Source of the DNA: Setoptus koraiensis | Taxonomy: Eukaryota > Arthropoda | Length of the DNA stretch: 64,000 nt | NCBI GenBank assembly: GCA_048013815.1 | Contig: CM106585.1 | Span: forward strand, 10,664,001-10,728,000 | Reading direction: 5' to 3' | In this document: piece by piece, positions 22,185 through 32,092 of the stretch | Numbering within the stretch: position 1 is the first letter of the stretch | Layout of the letters: every line of letters starts with the position of its first letter | The notes under the pieces: generated by a model | Databases searched by the model: none | The model's input: only the letters and a program-made list of their open reading frames with translations | What the model was told of the DNA's origin: nothing | Position numbers and translations under genes: made by a program

Positions 22185-23570
22185 ATGAAAAGATATTATC
22201 TTATTATTACAGCTCTGCTATCAATAGTGCTGGTTAATGGCCAACCAACTATTGATGAGTGTGAACTGGATATTGTGGAGACTATTCCAAATGGAATGAT
22301 TGCACATGAACTTAACAATACAATTGCTCTGGAGCCTTTTGAGGCGAACATCCTGGACACTACACAAGTTTATCTCAAGTTGATAGCAAACGCCAAAAGA
22401 AGCATCAAAATTGCGAGTTTTTATTGGTCTTTAACAGAAAACGATGTGATTGCACAAGTGAATAAAGACTTTAAAGACCCTGATAATAGTCAACAGGTTG
22501 GACAGAGAGTATTGGATAGCCTCAAGATTGCCGCGAAAGAACGCGATGTAGCCATTGAAATAGTCACCGACAATTCTATGGCAAAACCAATTAGCTTTCG
22601 TAGTGATTTGATGGAAATAGAAAAATTCGCCACGGTTCATTATCTCAATGCGACTCGTTTATTCGGTCAGGGCATATTACACACAAAATTCATTTTGGTA
22701 GATGACGAGGAATTTTATTTGGGCTCGGCCAACATGGATTGGCGTTCGTTGACTCAAGTAAAAGAGATAGGATTTTATCTTCATGAGTGTCCAAAATTAT
22801 CAAATGATTTGGACAGAATTTTTGCGGGATACAAGCGCCTAGCAACAAGCGTCAATAATTTGGCTGGTCCGGCAACAAACAACCTTATAGAGGAAAATGA
22901 AAGGCACATTTTGAGTGGATTAGTTTCAGAGGTGGCTCACTCTGAATATAGTCAGTTTCGACCGCTCATAGTAAAATTAAACAATAAATTGGCAAAGGTG
23001 CATTTAGCGGCGGCACCCGAATATTTGGCAGGCGTAGGTCGCTCTGTAGATCTGAACGCGATTCGATTGAGTATAAAGAAAGCGCGAGAATTCGTTTACC
23101 TGTCGGCAATGGATTACAGTGAATTCTCTTATCCTAACTTCCAAGAGTGGCCAGCCTTGTCCGAAGTGCTTGAGGAGGCAAAAGAACGTGGTGTTGATGT
23201 TAAAATATTGACAGATAGCCACAAAATATTCAACAAGCAGGGCTATAAATTGAAGAAAGCAGGAATAGATTTTCGTGGATTCATTGTGCCAAAATGCAAT
23301 GAATATCAAAATAACTTGCCAAACTCTCGAGTGTATCATGGCAAATACATTGTCACCGATCAAACTGTCATCATAACCACACAAAATCTGACACCCAATT
23401 ACTTCAATGCAACACTTGGTGTTAGTCTAGTGATAGATGACGAGCCGGATTTAACTCAAAAGATGAAACATTTGTTTGAACGAGATTACATGAGCTCTTA
23501 CGCCTCAGTTTTTGTTCCTAAACCTTGGAAACCTCGATCTCCTGATGTAGCTAAAGATAAATCCACATGA
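22185..23570 (+). CDS. PLD3/PLD4-like phospholipase D superfamily protein, secreted
   Basis: Intronless frame of 461 residues. Residues 1-19 are a signal peptide (MKRYYLIITALLSIVLVNGQ), where vertebrate PLD3/PLD4 have an N-terminal membrane anchor. Two HKD half-sites are intact: H166, K168 and D173 in ILHTKFILVDD, followed by GSANMDWRS; and H385, K387 and D392 in YHGKYIVTD, followed by TQNLTPNYF. The spacing and the IASFYWSLT block match the PLD3/PLD4/PLD5 group, whose vertebrate members act as lysosomal 5'-3' exonucleases on single-stranded nucleic acid. An exonuclease role here is inference. Several NxT/NxS sites fit a secretory protein. It lies in a cluster of other secretory hydrolases. 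Confidence 0.92.
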   Translation: MKRYYLIITALLSIVLVNGQPTIDECELDIVETIPNGMIAHELNNTIALEPFEANILDTTQVYLKLIANAKRSIKIASFYWSLTENDVIAQVNKDFKDPDNSQQVGQRVLDSLKIAAKERDVAIEIVTDNSMAKPISFRSDLMEIEKFATVHYLNATRLFGQGILHTKFILVDDEEFYLGSANMDWRSLTQVKEIGFYLHECPKLSNDLDRIFAGYKRLATSVNNLAGPATNNLIEENERHILSGLVSEVAHSEYSQFRPLIVKLNNKLAKVHLAAAPEYLAGVGRSVDLNAIRLSIKKAREFVYLSAMDYSEFSYPNFQEWPALSEVLEEAKERGVDVKILTDSHKIFNKQGYKLKKAGIDFRGFIVPKCNEYQNNLPNSRVYHGKYIVTDQTVIITTQNLTPNYFNATLGVSLVIDDEPDLTQKMKHLFERDYMSSYASVFVPKPWKPRSPDVAKDKST

Positions 23571-24998
23571 TATCAAAGGGGCTCAAATGTAAAAGTAGAT
23601 GATGTCAACTGATTTTACAGCATTAGATTACGATTTGGAAGACAGGAAGTGGGACAAAGTAGATCGATAGAAAGGAAAATGTACTGCTGTTGAGAGAGGA
23701 CATTTTTATCTGCATGTGAAAATTTTTCTATCGAATCTAAGAAAAAAAAAATAAAAGAAAAACTAATCGAAATAATACTAGATACTTTATTCCGTTTGAC
23801 TGACGTGAGGCGGCGATATTTTCAATAACAGGACGAAAATAACAAGTTCAACAGATATGTCACACGACAACGCGAGACTCTTGTTTTTCTCAAACTATTC
23901 TAGATTTTTTGTAACTTGAAAATCAATCAGGCTCACAACTTGTTAGCAGCTGTGAATGGAAAAGGTATGACAGTTGATTGCACCTGAAGCCTCTCCCCTC
24001 CTGGGAAACTCTTGTTAGCGATAATTAATTTATCACATTAATACACTGTACACTGTACTCAAGTAATCACAGTGATTAACACTTCGGACAAAATATCGAA
24101 ATCTACTCTCTTTTTTCCGTCTGCTCTCATGTATTTCGGTCGGAAAGATAAAGAATATGAGACTGTTAGAATCGCCGAATGCTGGGTAATGGAATAAAGA
24201 GAGATAAATTATTTGATCACGATTGCACAGAAACAAAATCAAACAATACCAAAGGAATAATTACCTCGAGACGGTTCCAGAGAGGAATTTCTGAAGGATC
24301 AGGATGAGTTCGAGGAAATCGCTTCTCATAGTCGCGTTTTTTAATTATCCGGTGAATCTAAATCAACTAGCTACCGTTTCAATTTGCTTTATCATTGGTT
24401 TGTGTGACCTGGTGTCTACTAAAGAAATTTTTGTTGATACGGGCAGTGCCCAGAGCTTTATGTATAATAAATCCGTCAACTGCACACCCCTCAATATGTA
24501 TGAAAAAACGGACGCCCAGCATCATCCTCGTGACTTTTTTTTTTCGTGAATGCATCGCGGGACATCATACTATACAAGATTGTGACATTCATAAATAGGT
24601 TTTTGTATTTTCAAAAATGAACGAGAACATACCATGGAAGACTGAACCTTGAACTCTCTAAAACACGAAATATGTAGTCAAGAGGGGTTCCAAGCAGACC
24701 CAATTGCACCTATGGAGACATGAGAAACTAAAAAAGCGATGCCCCTCATCATCTGTTGGACTCTAAAAATAATTTGCGATGCGGTAGGCGAAGCGAATTT
24801 GTATTTTTGGCTTGTACAGCATTCTCGATAGGACAAAGCCGATGCATTTGTGGATTTCCATATATCGGCGGATCAGCTGTCATTGTGCGGCCGGATCCTT
24901 GCGAACACACAATACAAGAAAGGGTTTTTCTTATATCTCTTCAGAGACATCCGAAGATTCTAACAAAATTTTTATTTTATTATTGATCTGATCAAACC
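23571..24998. other. Intergenic, nothing firmly recognised
   Basis: A-rich sequence with AATAAA follows the PLD-like gene near 23745. Two short open frames (24304-24549 and 24756-24986, plus) have no recognisable domains. The last part is the 5' flank of the acid phosphatase. Confidence 0.45.
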
Positions 24999-26177
24999 AT
25001 GGGAGAAGATTTTACAATTAAATTTACTGTCGCCTGGTTATTACTATCCGCCAGACTAGCAATTCATTTCAGCACGGTCGATGGGAGCTCCACATTGAAG
25101 CAAGTCCTGTTGATTCATCGACACGGAGACAGAACACCGATATCATTCCCCAGTAAAGATCCACTTAGAAACAAACCATTTTGGACATCTGTTGGCTTAA
25201 GCTCACTGACAAATGAAGGGAAGGCCAGACTACATAGATTGGGAAAGTTTATTCGTAATCGTTATTCCGATTTTTTAACTGACAACAGGCACGAAGTTTT
25301 GTCGCGTTCTTCAGGATCAGAGAGATGCTTGGAAAGCGCCCAGCTATTCTTGTCTGGTTTATACACACCTGACGACGATCAGATTTGGGACAATCCTCAC
25401 ACCAATCTCTTGTCTGCTCTATGGTTGCCGATGAAAGTTAGAAGCGCCCCTATACAATTCGATGGCATGCTGGCTGAAGGTTGCAAATGCAACAATTTAG
25501 ACGAGGAGTACAAAGCAATAAATGGAAGTGCTGCAGTTCAAGCAATTTACAAAAAATACGATAGCCTTGCGAAGATGATGAAAGAAGAAATTGATTTCGA
25601 ATATCCGATTTTCTTCAACTGGTTTTATGCTAGCAGCTTAATTGAAATCGAGAAACAGTATTTTCCCGATGAGCTTAATCCAATCATTCTCAACTCATTC
25701 GATGAGATTGATGAAGCCGGTAGAGAGGCGATGGCCGCATGGATCTCTACCGATCGTAGCAAGAGACTGAGGACCGGCCTACTAATCAATGACATGCTGA
25801 ACAGGATGTTAGATTGCGAGAACGGAAAGACTGATATCAAGTTTGTTCACTATTCAGCGCATGATCTCAACATTGTGGCTTTGCTAGGTGTGTTGGATTT
25901 ATTGAAAGTTTTCCCCGGAAGACCAGGATTCGGGAGCAGCATTATAATTGAATTGCACCAGATGGACAAGGAGACATTCGTCAAGTTCTATTATCTTGCC
26001 AAAGAAGGTGACGAACTTCAACAGGTTGAAGTTCAGAGTTGTTCGAAACTTACAAGCAATCGCTTATGTTATCTCAGTAATCTTGTTTCAGTTCTCAAGC
26101 CATATGCGATCAAAAGTTGGAGCCAATGGATGGTCAAGTGCAACAATGCAGTCACCATCGATATGTATGATGATTGA
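24999..26177 (+). CDS. Secreted histidine acid phosphatase
   Basis: Intronless frame of 392 residues, typical length for the prostatic/lysosomal acid phosphatase branch of the histidine phosphatase superfamily. These enzymes dephosphorylate monoesters through a phosphohistidine intermediate. The catalytic RHGDRTP motif sits at residues 41-47 (H42 the predicted nucleophile), and the proton-donor HD pair at H288-D289 in YSAHDLNI. Residues 1-29 form a signal peptide (IKFTVAWLLLSARLAIHF core). Cysteines at GCKCNN and LDCEN and near the C-terminus are likely disulphide partners. The ATG at 24999 is the first in frame. A decayed duplicate follows at 28011-29196. Substrate unknown. Confidence 0.94.
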   Translation: MGEDFTIKFTVAWLLLSARLAIHFSTVDGSSTLKQVLLIHRHGDRTPISFPSKDPLRNKPFWTSVGLSSLTNEGKARLHRLGKFIRNRYSDFLTDNRHEVLSRSSGSERCLESAQLFLSGLYTPDDDQIWDNPHTNLLSALWLPMKVRSAPIQFDGMLAEGCKCNNLDEEYKAINGSAAVQAIYKKYDSLAKMMKEEIDFEYPIFFNWFYASSLIEIEKQYFPDELNPIILNSFDEIDEAGREAMAAWISTDRSKRLRTGLLINDMLNRMLDCENGKTDIKFVHYSAHDLNIVALLGVLDLLKVFPGRPGFGSSIIIELHQMDKETFVKFYYLAKEGDELQQVEVQSCSKLTSNRLCYLSNLVSVLKPYAIKSWSQWMVKCNNAVTIDMYDD

Positions 26178-27126
26178 ACGATTTTGAGCTGTTGAGATCA
26201 AGACAAGACTGTTGAATGGCTTGAATTCATCAACCAGATGAGGTAATAGTTTCAAGTCTGCGTCCAACTATCGCTAGATCGCAATGTGGTCAAATAGAGA
26301 TAATGTCGAAGCGATGCGAATTGATAGGTGGGTACTGTCGAGTGATTAGACAGCATCCTTGTATTTAGGAGTGTCAAATACAGTAGAAAATGGAGGAAAA
26401 GTTGCACGATAAAAGGGAGAATATGCTGCAACGGGGGATCAACATTCTGATCTACAATGGCAGTTTCCGAAGCAGATAAAGATGTTTATCAACCCTATTC
26501 AAAAATAAAAATAAATAAATAAATTAAAATAAAATAAAATAAAACTATATAAAATCAACAAAAAACAAAGCGAAATAGCATCGGACAATTCAAGTTGAGA
26601 TCCATACCCAAAGAAATACTGCACAAAATCGTGATTCTAAACTATTCATCGAGAAACATTTTTTGAACAAGCTCCATCTCACCTAGCAGGTCGAGAACCG
26701 ATGAAATCTAACAAAATATCAGACGAAATATACTCAATTTGACAGCGGCAAGTTGCTCTCGATTTTTTTCTAAATCGATACTCCAGTTCACAACAAGCCG
26801 CTACATTCGAAGTATTCTACATTGTAGTTTATTTCGACTGGAGTCTTTCCGGCAAATGTGACAATCGGAGTTTTTCACACAGAGCGTCACTTAGAGACAT
26901 TAGGGTTGAGAATTCTTTATGTTGCTCGGCGATACAACAGTCAAGAAGAAGATAAAGCACAAGAAAGAAAAGGTTGTCCGAAATACTCTACACTGACCAT
27001 CAGAGCTTTCGATTTCAATCAAATAAATAGACGGCAATATTTCTGTTCAATTGAGCGTTTCTTTATCGACCGACGGGCGTTCTTTCTCGGGCATACGCAA
27101 CAACAATAACTTTTCTGCTTATATCA
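26178..27126. other. Intergenic with A/T-rich simple repeat
   Basis: Contains an (AAAAT/AAAT)n tract at about 26500-26545 and otherwise no feature I can support. Confidence 0.5.
26500..26545. repeat. AAAT/AAAAT simple repeat
   Basis: Successive AAATAAATAAAT and AAAATAAAAT units; low-complexity microsatellite. Confidence 0.85.
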
Positions 27127-27666
27127 TCATTCCCGCAAAGCTCTCAATATCTTGATGTTCCGGCATGAGAGCCTCATTGTTGGTTCTTCGTTATGGCTGT
27201 CTTCGTTGAACTCCATTAATAAAGCAGTCAATTGGCCAATATCAGCCTTGGACAATTCGTTGTAATTTGTTTTGAATTTTCTCTGTGAATCTGCCATCTC
27301 ATTGATGAGATCTGAATCCAGATGAAACGCGTAAGAGTTTCTACATTTTTTGGCCTCTCTAATCCAAGTGACATCGTTTTTTTCTGGAACTTTTTCGCCA
27401 TAGATAAGTCTGATCAATTGAATCAGCTCCCGTATCGTTATTATGGCATTGTCAAGTTCGTCTTCAAATATTTGATTATCAACTACTGTTTCTCTGAGTG
27501 GGATCAACATTTCGTTTACTCTAGATAACTTTTTGTCATCCTCATTCAGCGCTCGCAGTTCATTGGCTATATTCTCTATGTTGGGCCCTTGGGCAAAAAC
27601 TCTTTCCTCGTATAACACAATGGCCACTGCGAGGCTCACCAAAATAGCCTTTATTATTATCGCCAT
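27127..27666 (-). CDS. Unrecognised secreted helical protein, 179 residues
   Basis: The ATG at 27666 opens a frame with a clear signal peptide (MAIIIKAILVSLAVAIVLYE, cleavage likely after VFAQ). The frame extends upstream without an initiator that makes sense, so 27666 is chosen. The mature part is rich in Glu, Asn, Leu and Ile and appears helical (IANELRALNEDDKKLSRVNE, LDNAIITIRELIQLIRLIYG), with two Cys (KKCRNS and LSCRN) that could pair. The stop is TGA at 27129-27127. It lies between the two acid phosphatase copies on the opposite strand. No family is recognised; an arthropod secreted or salivary protein is a guess. Confidence 0.65.
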   Translation of the reverse strand: MAIIIKAILVSLAVAIVLYEERVFAQGPNIENIANELRALNEDDKKLSRVNEMLIPLRETVVDNQIFEDELDNAIITIRELIQLIRLIYGEKVPEKNDVTWIREAKKCRNSYAFHLDSDLINEMADSQRKFKTNYNELSKADIGQLTALLMEFNEDSHNEEPTMRLSCRNIKILRALRE

Positions 27667-28010
27667 AATTAATTTTATATCGATTCTGCGTAGATCTTGG
27701 ACGGTAATCTTGGAGGCGTTAATTTTCACCAGTTGAGCATCTCTGCGTTTGGTGTGATCAGTCTGGTAGTAGAACTGCATCGCTCTTTTGCTAACAAAGT
27801 GATATTTTGAAAGAATGTTATTTTTGATCCATCTGTTAGGCGACACGATGAGAGTCAAAAATAGATTTTTGTACAACAGGATGGATTTTGGAAAGCAGAA
27901 GCTGAATCACGATCCTCTTGCTCGAATGGATAAGCACTACCCGAAATTCCTCTGAACAAACAATACAGAAGTGATGTTTTGAAAAAATCTTGATTTGATA
28001 TGATCCAACC
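27667..28010. other. Intergenic between minus-strand secreted gene and phosphatase pseudogene
   Basis: 5' flank of the minus-strand gene. The last few tens of bases resemble the 5' flank of the intact acid phosphatase (TGAT...CCAACCAT), marking the start of the duplication. Confidence 0.45.
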
Positions 28011-29196
28011 ATAGGAATAGATTTTACGAATAAATTTACTGTCGCCTGTTTACTACTATCTGCCAGTCTGGCAATTCATTTCGGCGCGGTCGATGGGAGC
28101 TCTACATTGAAGCAAGTACTGTTTATTCATCATCACAGAGACAGAACACCGATATCATTTCCCAGTAAAGATCCATTTAGAAACAAACCATTTTGACTCG
28201 AGCTCATTGACAAACGAGGGGAAAGCCAGACTACATAGATTGGGAAAGTTTATTCGTAATCGTTACTTCGATTTTTTAACTGACAATCAACACGAAATTT
28301 TATCGCGTTCTTCAGGAGCAAAGAGATGCTTGGAAAGCGCCCAGCTATTCTTGTCTGGTTTATATACACCTGACGACGATCAGATTTGGGACAATCCTCA
28401 CACCAATCCCTTGTCTGCCCTATGGATGCCGATGAATGTTAGAAGCGCCCCTATACCGGTACAATTCGATGGCATGTTAGCTGAAGGTTGCAAATGCAAC
28501 AATTTAGAGGATGAGTACAAAGCAATAAACGGAAGTGCTGCGGGTCAAGCAATTTACAAAAAATATGATAGTCTTGCAAAGATTATGAAAGAGCAAATCG
28601 ATTTTGAAGCTCCGATTTTCTTCAACTGGTTTTATGCTAGTAGCTTGATTGAAATCGAGAAACAGTATTTTCCTGATGAGCTTAATCCTATCATTCTCGA
28701 CTCATTCGATGAGATTGATGAAGCCGGTAGAGAGGCGATGGCCGCATGGATCTCTACCGATCGTAGCAAGAGACTGAGGACCGGCCTACTAATCAATGAC
28801 ATGCTGAACAGGATGTTAGATTGCGAGAACGGAAAGACTGATATCAAGTTTGTTCACTATTCAGCGCATGATCTCAACATTGTGGCTTTGCTAGGTGTGT
28901 TGGATTTATTGAAAGTTTTCCCCGAAAGACCAGGATTCGGGAGCAGCATTATAATCGAATTGCACCACAGGACCACCGAGACGTTCGTCAAGTTCTTCTA
29001 TCTTGTCAAAGAAGGTGGCGAACCTCGAGAGGTCGAGTTTGAGAGTTGTTCGAAATTTATTTCGAAATTTTCAATAAGCCACAAATGTCATCTCAATTAT
29101 CTTGTTTCAATTCTCAAGCCATACGCGATCAAAAGTTGGAGCCAATGGATGTCCGAATGCAACAATGCTGTCACCAACGATATGTATGATGAATGA
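28011..29196 (+). pseudogene. Decayed duplicate of the histidine acid phosphatase
   Basis: Aligns with 24999-26177 along its whole length. The defects are: start ATG changed to ATA (28011); active-site RHGDR changed to HHRDR (R41 and G43 lost, H42 kept); and an 11-base deletion near 28197 that both creates a TGA (28194-28196) and shifts the frame. Downstream of the deletion the original frame is open for about 330 codons to TGA at 29194-29196, with intact SAHDLNI. That unexpected preservation suggests recent loss or sequence exchange with the parent. Homology continues about 30 bases past the stop. Translation from an internal codon would lack the catalytic motif. Confidence 0.88.
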
Positions 29197-29358
29197 CCGA
29201 TTTTGAGCTGTTGAGATCAAGACGAGACTCGCTCTCGCGACAATCAACTACAATGGCGGAATGAGAGCAGTCATGTTATCCGAATTGTACCGAAATTGCA
29301 ATCCTTGAAATTAAATCTAATCCCTCGTTAATCAGCAACAGCTAAAAACTAATCGACA

Positions 29359-29544
29359 ATGCATATCTTTTCTAAAGTATCCATGATCGCCACCATTGTG
29401 GTTGTTGCTTTCGTTTGCTTGTTGTCATCCGACGCCGACTTGGAAAAATGCAAAGCCGAATTGAAGGAACTTCAAGAAACTTTCACAGAAGTGACCTTGT
29501 TTCAACCTGCTATGGTTCTCAGAGGCGATGATGATAAAGGATGA
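29359..29544 (+). CDS. Small secreted peptide, 61 residues
   Basis: ATG at 29359, TGA at 29542-29544. A signal peptide (MHIFSKVSMIATIVVVAFVC then LLSSDA) precedes a mature segment of about 35 residues with a charged helix (DLEKCKAELKELQETF) and an acidic/basic end (RGDDDKG). It has a single mature cysteine. It lies directly after the phosphatase pseudogene, in the secretory gene cluster. The mature protein is short and could be completed by further exons; none is evident. No family is recognised. Confidence 0.5.
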   Translation: MHIFSKVSMIATIVVVAFVCLLSSDADLEKCKAELKELQETFTEVTLFQPAMVLRGDDDKG

Positions 29545-32092
29545 GGAGCCTCAATCAAACCTAAACCACAAAATGATTTTTATTGAATGTATGAGTTTTG
29601 TTGTATTAGAGGTGCAACGCGAGTTTGCTGCACTCAAGCGCGCTTTGCTTGATGGATAGCAAGTTTTTCGCCGACAAGTCACAAAATTTACCTGATTTAT
29701 TCATAGCTTTCGTTGGCTGTATAATTATTCACTCATTACAACTTCTTAAGCTTGCTTATCTAATTCTCGTTCTTACCGCTCGTTTAATTAATTATTTCGA
29801 ATAATAGTTCGCTTAGAGGCTTCGCACATCATCCTCTGTTGGCGTCATGTAAGCGTCATGAGCGTCAATGCAGGCTCTACAATTGGCTGTTGTCAATAGA
29901 GGATTCTTCCCTCATTATTTTCACTATTAATATTGTAATTTTTATTGTTGGTGGTGTTGGCGTATATTGTTGCGAAACAATGATAGACAACCATCTTCAG
30001 CAAGAACAGAGCTGGATAAAACGCCAGTGTGCTAATTGCCAACCGCATGTTAATAGTTATTATTTATTATTAGTTACATGTAGGCAGTTCGGTTTTACAA
30101 TTATTAGTTTTATCGCTACTCACAATAACAATAAACACACACACACACACACACTTGAACTGGTGTCTATTATTTGGTGCAATGGCATAGGAAGGCACAA
30201 CAACCGTTCGAAATCAATCATGTAACACGCTGTATGCTGTGATAATTGTTTTGTACAATATTATTATATGTAATCAACGAGAATATTCACTAGTTGTTGT
30301 CGCTGTTGTTGTTGTGAGACGCCCCGGAGTGCGCGTCACACGAGCTCAGCAGGACGATAATAAAAATTATGCCCGACACTCGGTGTTCTAGACGCCGCCA
30401 TTGCCTATTAGACGGTCGCCCTGGACAGCGCTGTGAGGAAACTGTTTAGCCGACACTGTTTACCTGAGACTGTTTAGCCGAGACTGTTAAGCGAGCCTGC
30501 AAAACATTGCGAGCCGTAAACATTTGGAAGCAGTTCCGAGTATCGCTTGCCAGATAAAACTAGTGTTCTCTATTTTATTCCACTATTGTTGCCTATTGGT
30601 GCAGTGGCTTCCAATAGGCAACGCAGTGAGTTTTAATCAATCAACGATTCCAGCGATTTCATCCAGCAATAGGCTGCTGGTTAAACGGATAACTTTACAC
30701 TTGTTGGTTGATTGCATGAATGCTACAACTATTGCCAGCGATCATAATTGCTGGCTACACACTCTCGCATATCTTGCTATGTACATTTCAATTCAATTTT
30801 GCCCGCTTTGCTATCCAACAATAAAAATCAAACGATGACGCAAACAAAAGACTACTAACAAGATGTAAGATCGACTCTCTTTTTATTTTAATCTGTTACA
30901 GGTGCATCGCATCTATTCATTATGTTCAGTCATTATTTGTTGTAGCGATCGTCATATCGTGTTCATGCTAGATCAATGGTATCAATTGTGTATAAACTTA
31001 TTTGCTGCGGCGGCGGCATTATTGTTGCCGCTGCTGTTGTTGCTGTTGCCAGATTCGCTTGTTGGCATCCACTTTCACAAAAGTTTAGTTACAATTACAT
31101 GTGATTCACAACAGCAACAACAACGACAGCAACAGCCGATCTTTCGACTACTACTTGTGGCCGTCATGTGAAAAGAATTGACAATAATGCAAACTCTGCG
31201 ATGATGTAAACTAAACGAATTTCAATTCAATTCATCTAATGAATGTTGCCAACTTGCATTCCAATTGTCGTTGCGCACGGTTCAATTATCATATGCATAT
31301 ATTGTTCGTCATCAGCATGGAAATGTTGCGATCTGCACGCACCAATTAAGACAAACATAACTGCACCCGATAATAATATCATCGCGCCACCACCGAGGCA
31401 AATTTAATTAGCAGATTAGTATCAGATTAGTGGTACCAATGATAATTAGTGATCGACTTGATCTTGCACCACTAAAACGTTTGAGAATCAACAGCAATCC
31501 AATAGCAAAAAAACAAACAAACAAACTCATTAGTGGCAACAGTAACTCTATCATCTGACACCGCCAACTAACTCGACAGGCAACAACAAGTTAGCTCAGT
31601 AGTCGATAAGGCCATCTTGCTCAATTGAAATGTAACGTTACTCTTACAGTTATTCGACTAACACTCGCAAAGCTGTTAGATCTGTTTCAGCCGTTTGGTG
31701 CAACTAAACAACCTTTAAATAATTAACAACTGCAGAGATTTTCCCATGAAATCAATCATCTCGTGATGACGCTTAAAACTATCACACAACTACAACTAAT
31801 CGGTCAGCACACGTTATTTCCCTTCAAGATTCTTTTCTTCGCATGCATTATGGATCAGCGCCGCTGATTAATAGCGAAATATTGCATCAGCTACACACCA
31901 ACACAAATGTCAAGTCAAACATCAGCAATCATAAATGTACATGCAGATGAAGATACAAAATTGTTTCTTGTTTCACCCAAATTCACCTGAATGCGCTCTC
32001 ACTTTATCTCAACACAGAGCAAACTAACCAAACGAAATCAGCATCCTGCATACTACAAAATTTTAGTCACGTGATAGTGGTTGCACAGCAAT
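29545..32092. other. Long intergenic region, low complexity only
   Basis: Holds a (CA)n tract at about 30133-30154, a short CTGTTTAGCCGAGA-type tandem repeat at about 30437-30500, CAA/CAG-rich patches near 31110, and short open frames without domains. Presumably contains the promoter of the DUF229 gene. Confidence 0.5.
30437..30500. repeat. Short tandem repeat, period about 15
   Basis: Four imperfect copies of ACTGTTTAGCCGAGA in succession. Confidence 0.7.

Noticed and set aside
24304..24986. Two short plus-strand frames upstream of the acid phosphatase
   Set aside because: No domain, no splice link to the phosphatase, and the phosphatase already has its own signal peptide.
26858..27109. 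Plus-strand 83-codon frame
   Set aside because: Starts with GTG, has no recognisable features, and lies in an AT-rich spacer.
28207..29196. Second acid phosphatase as an intact gene
   Set aside because: The open part starts at TTG after an 11-base deletion, lacks the catalytic RHG motif and has no start codon, so it is listed as a pseudogene.
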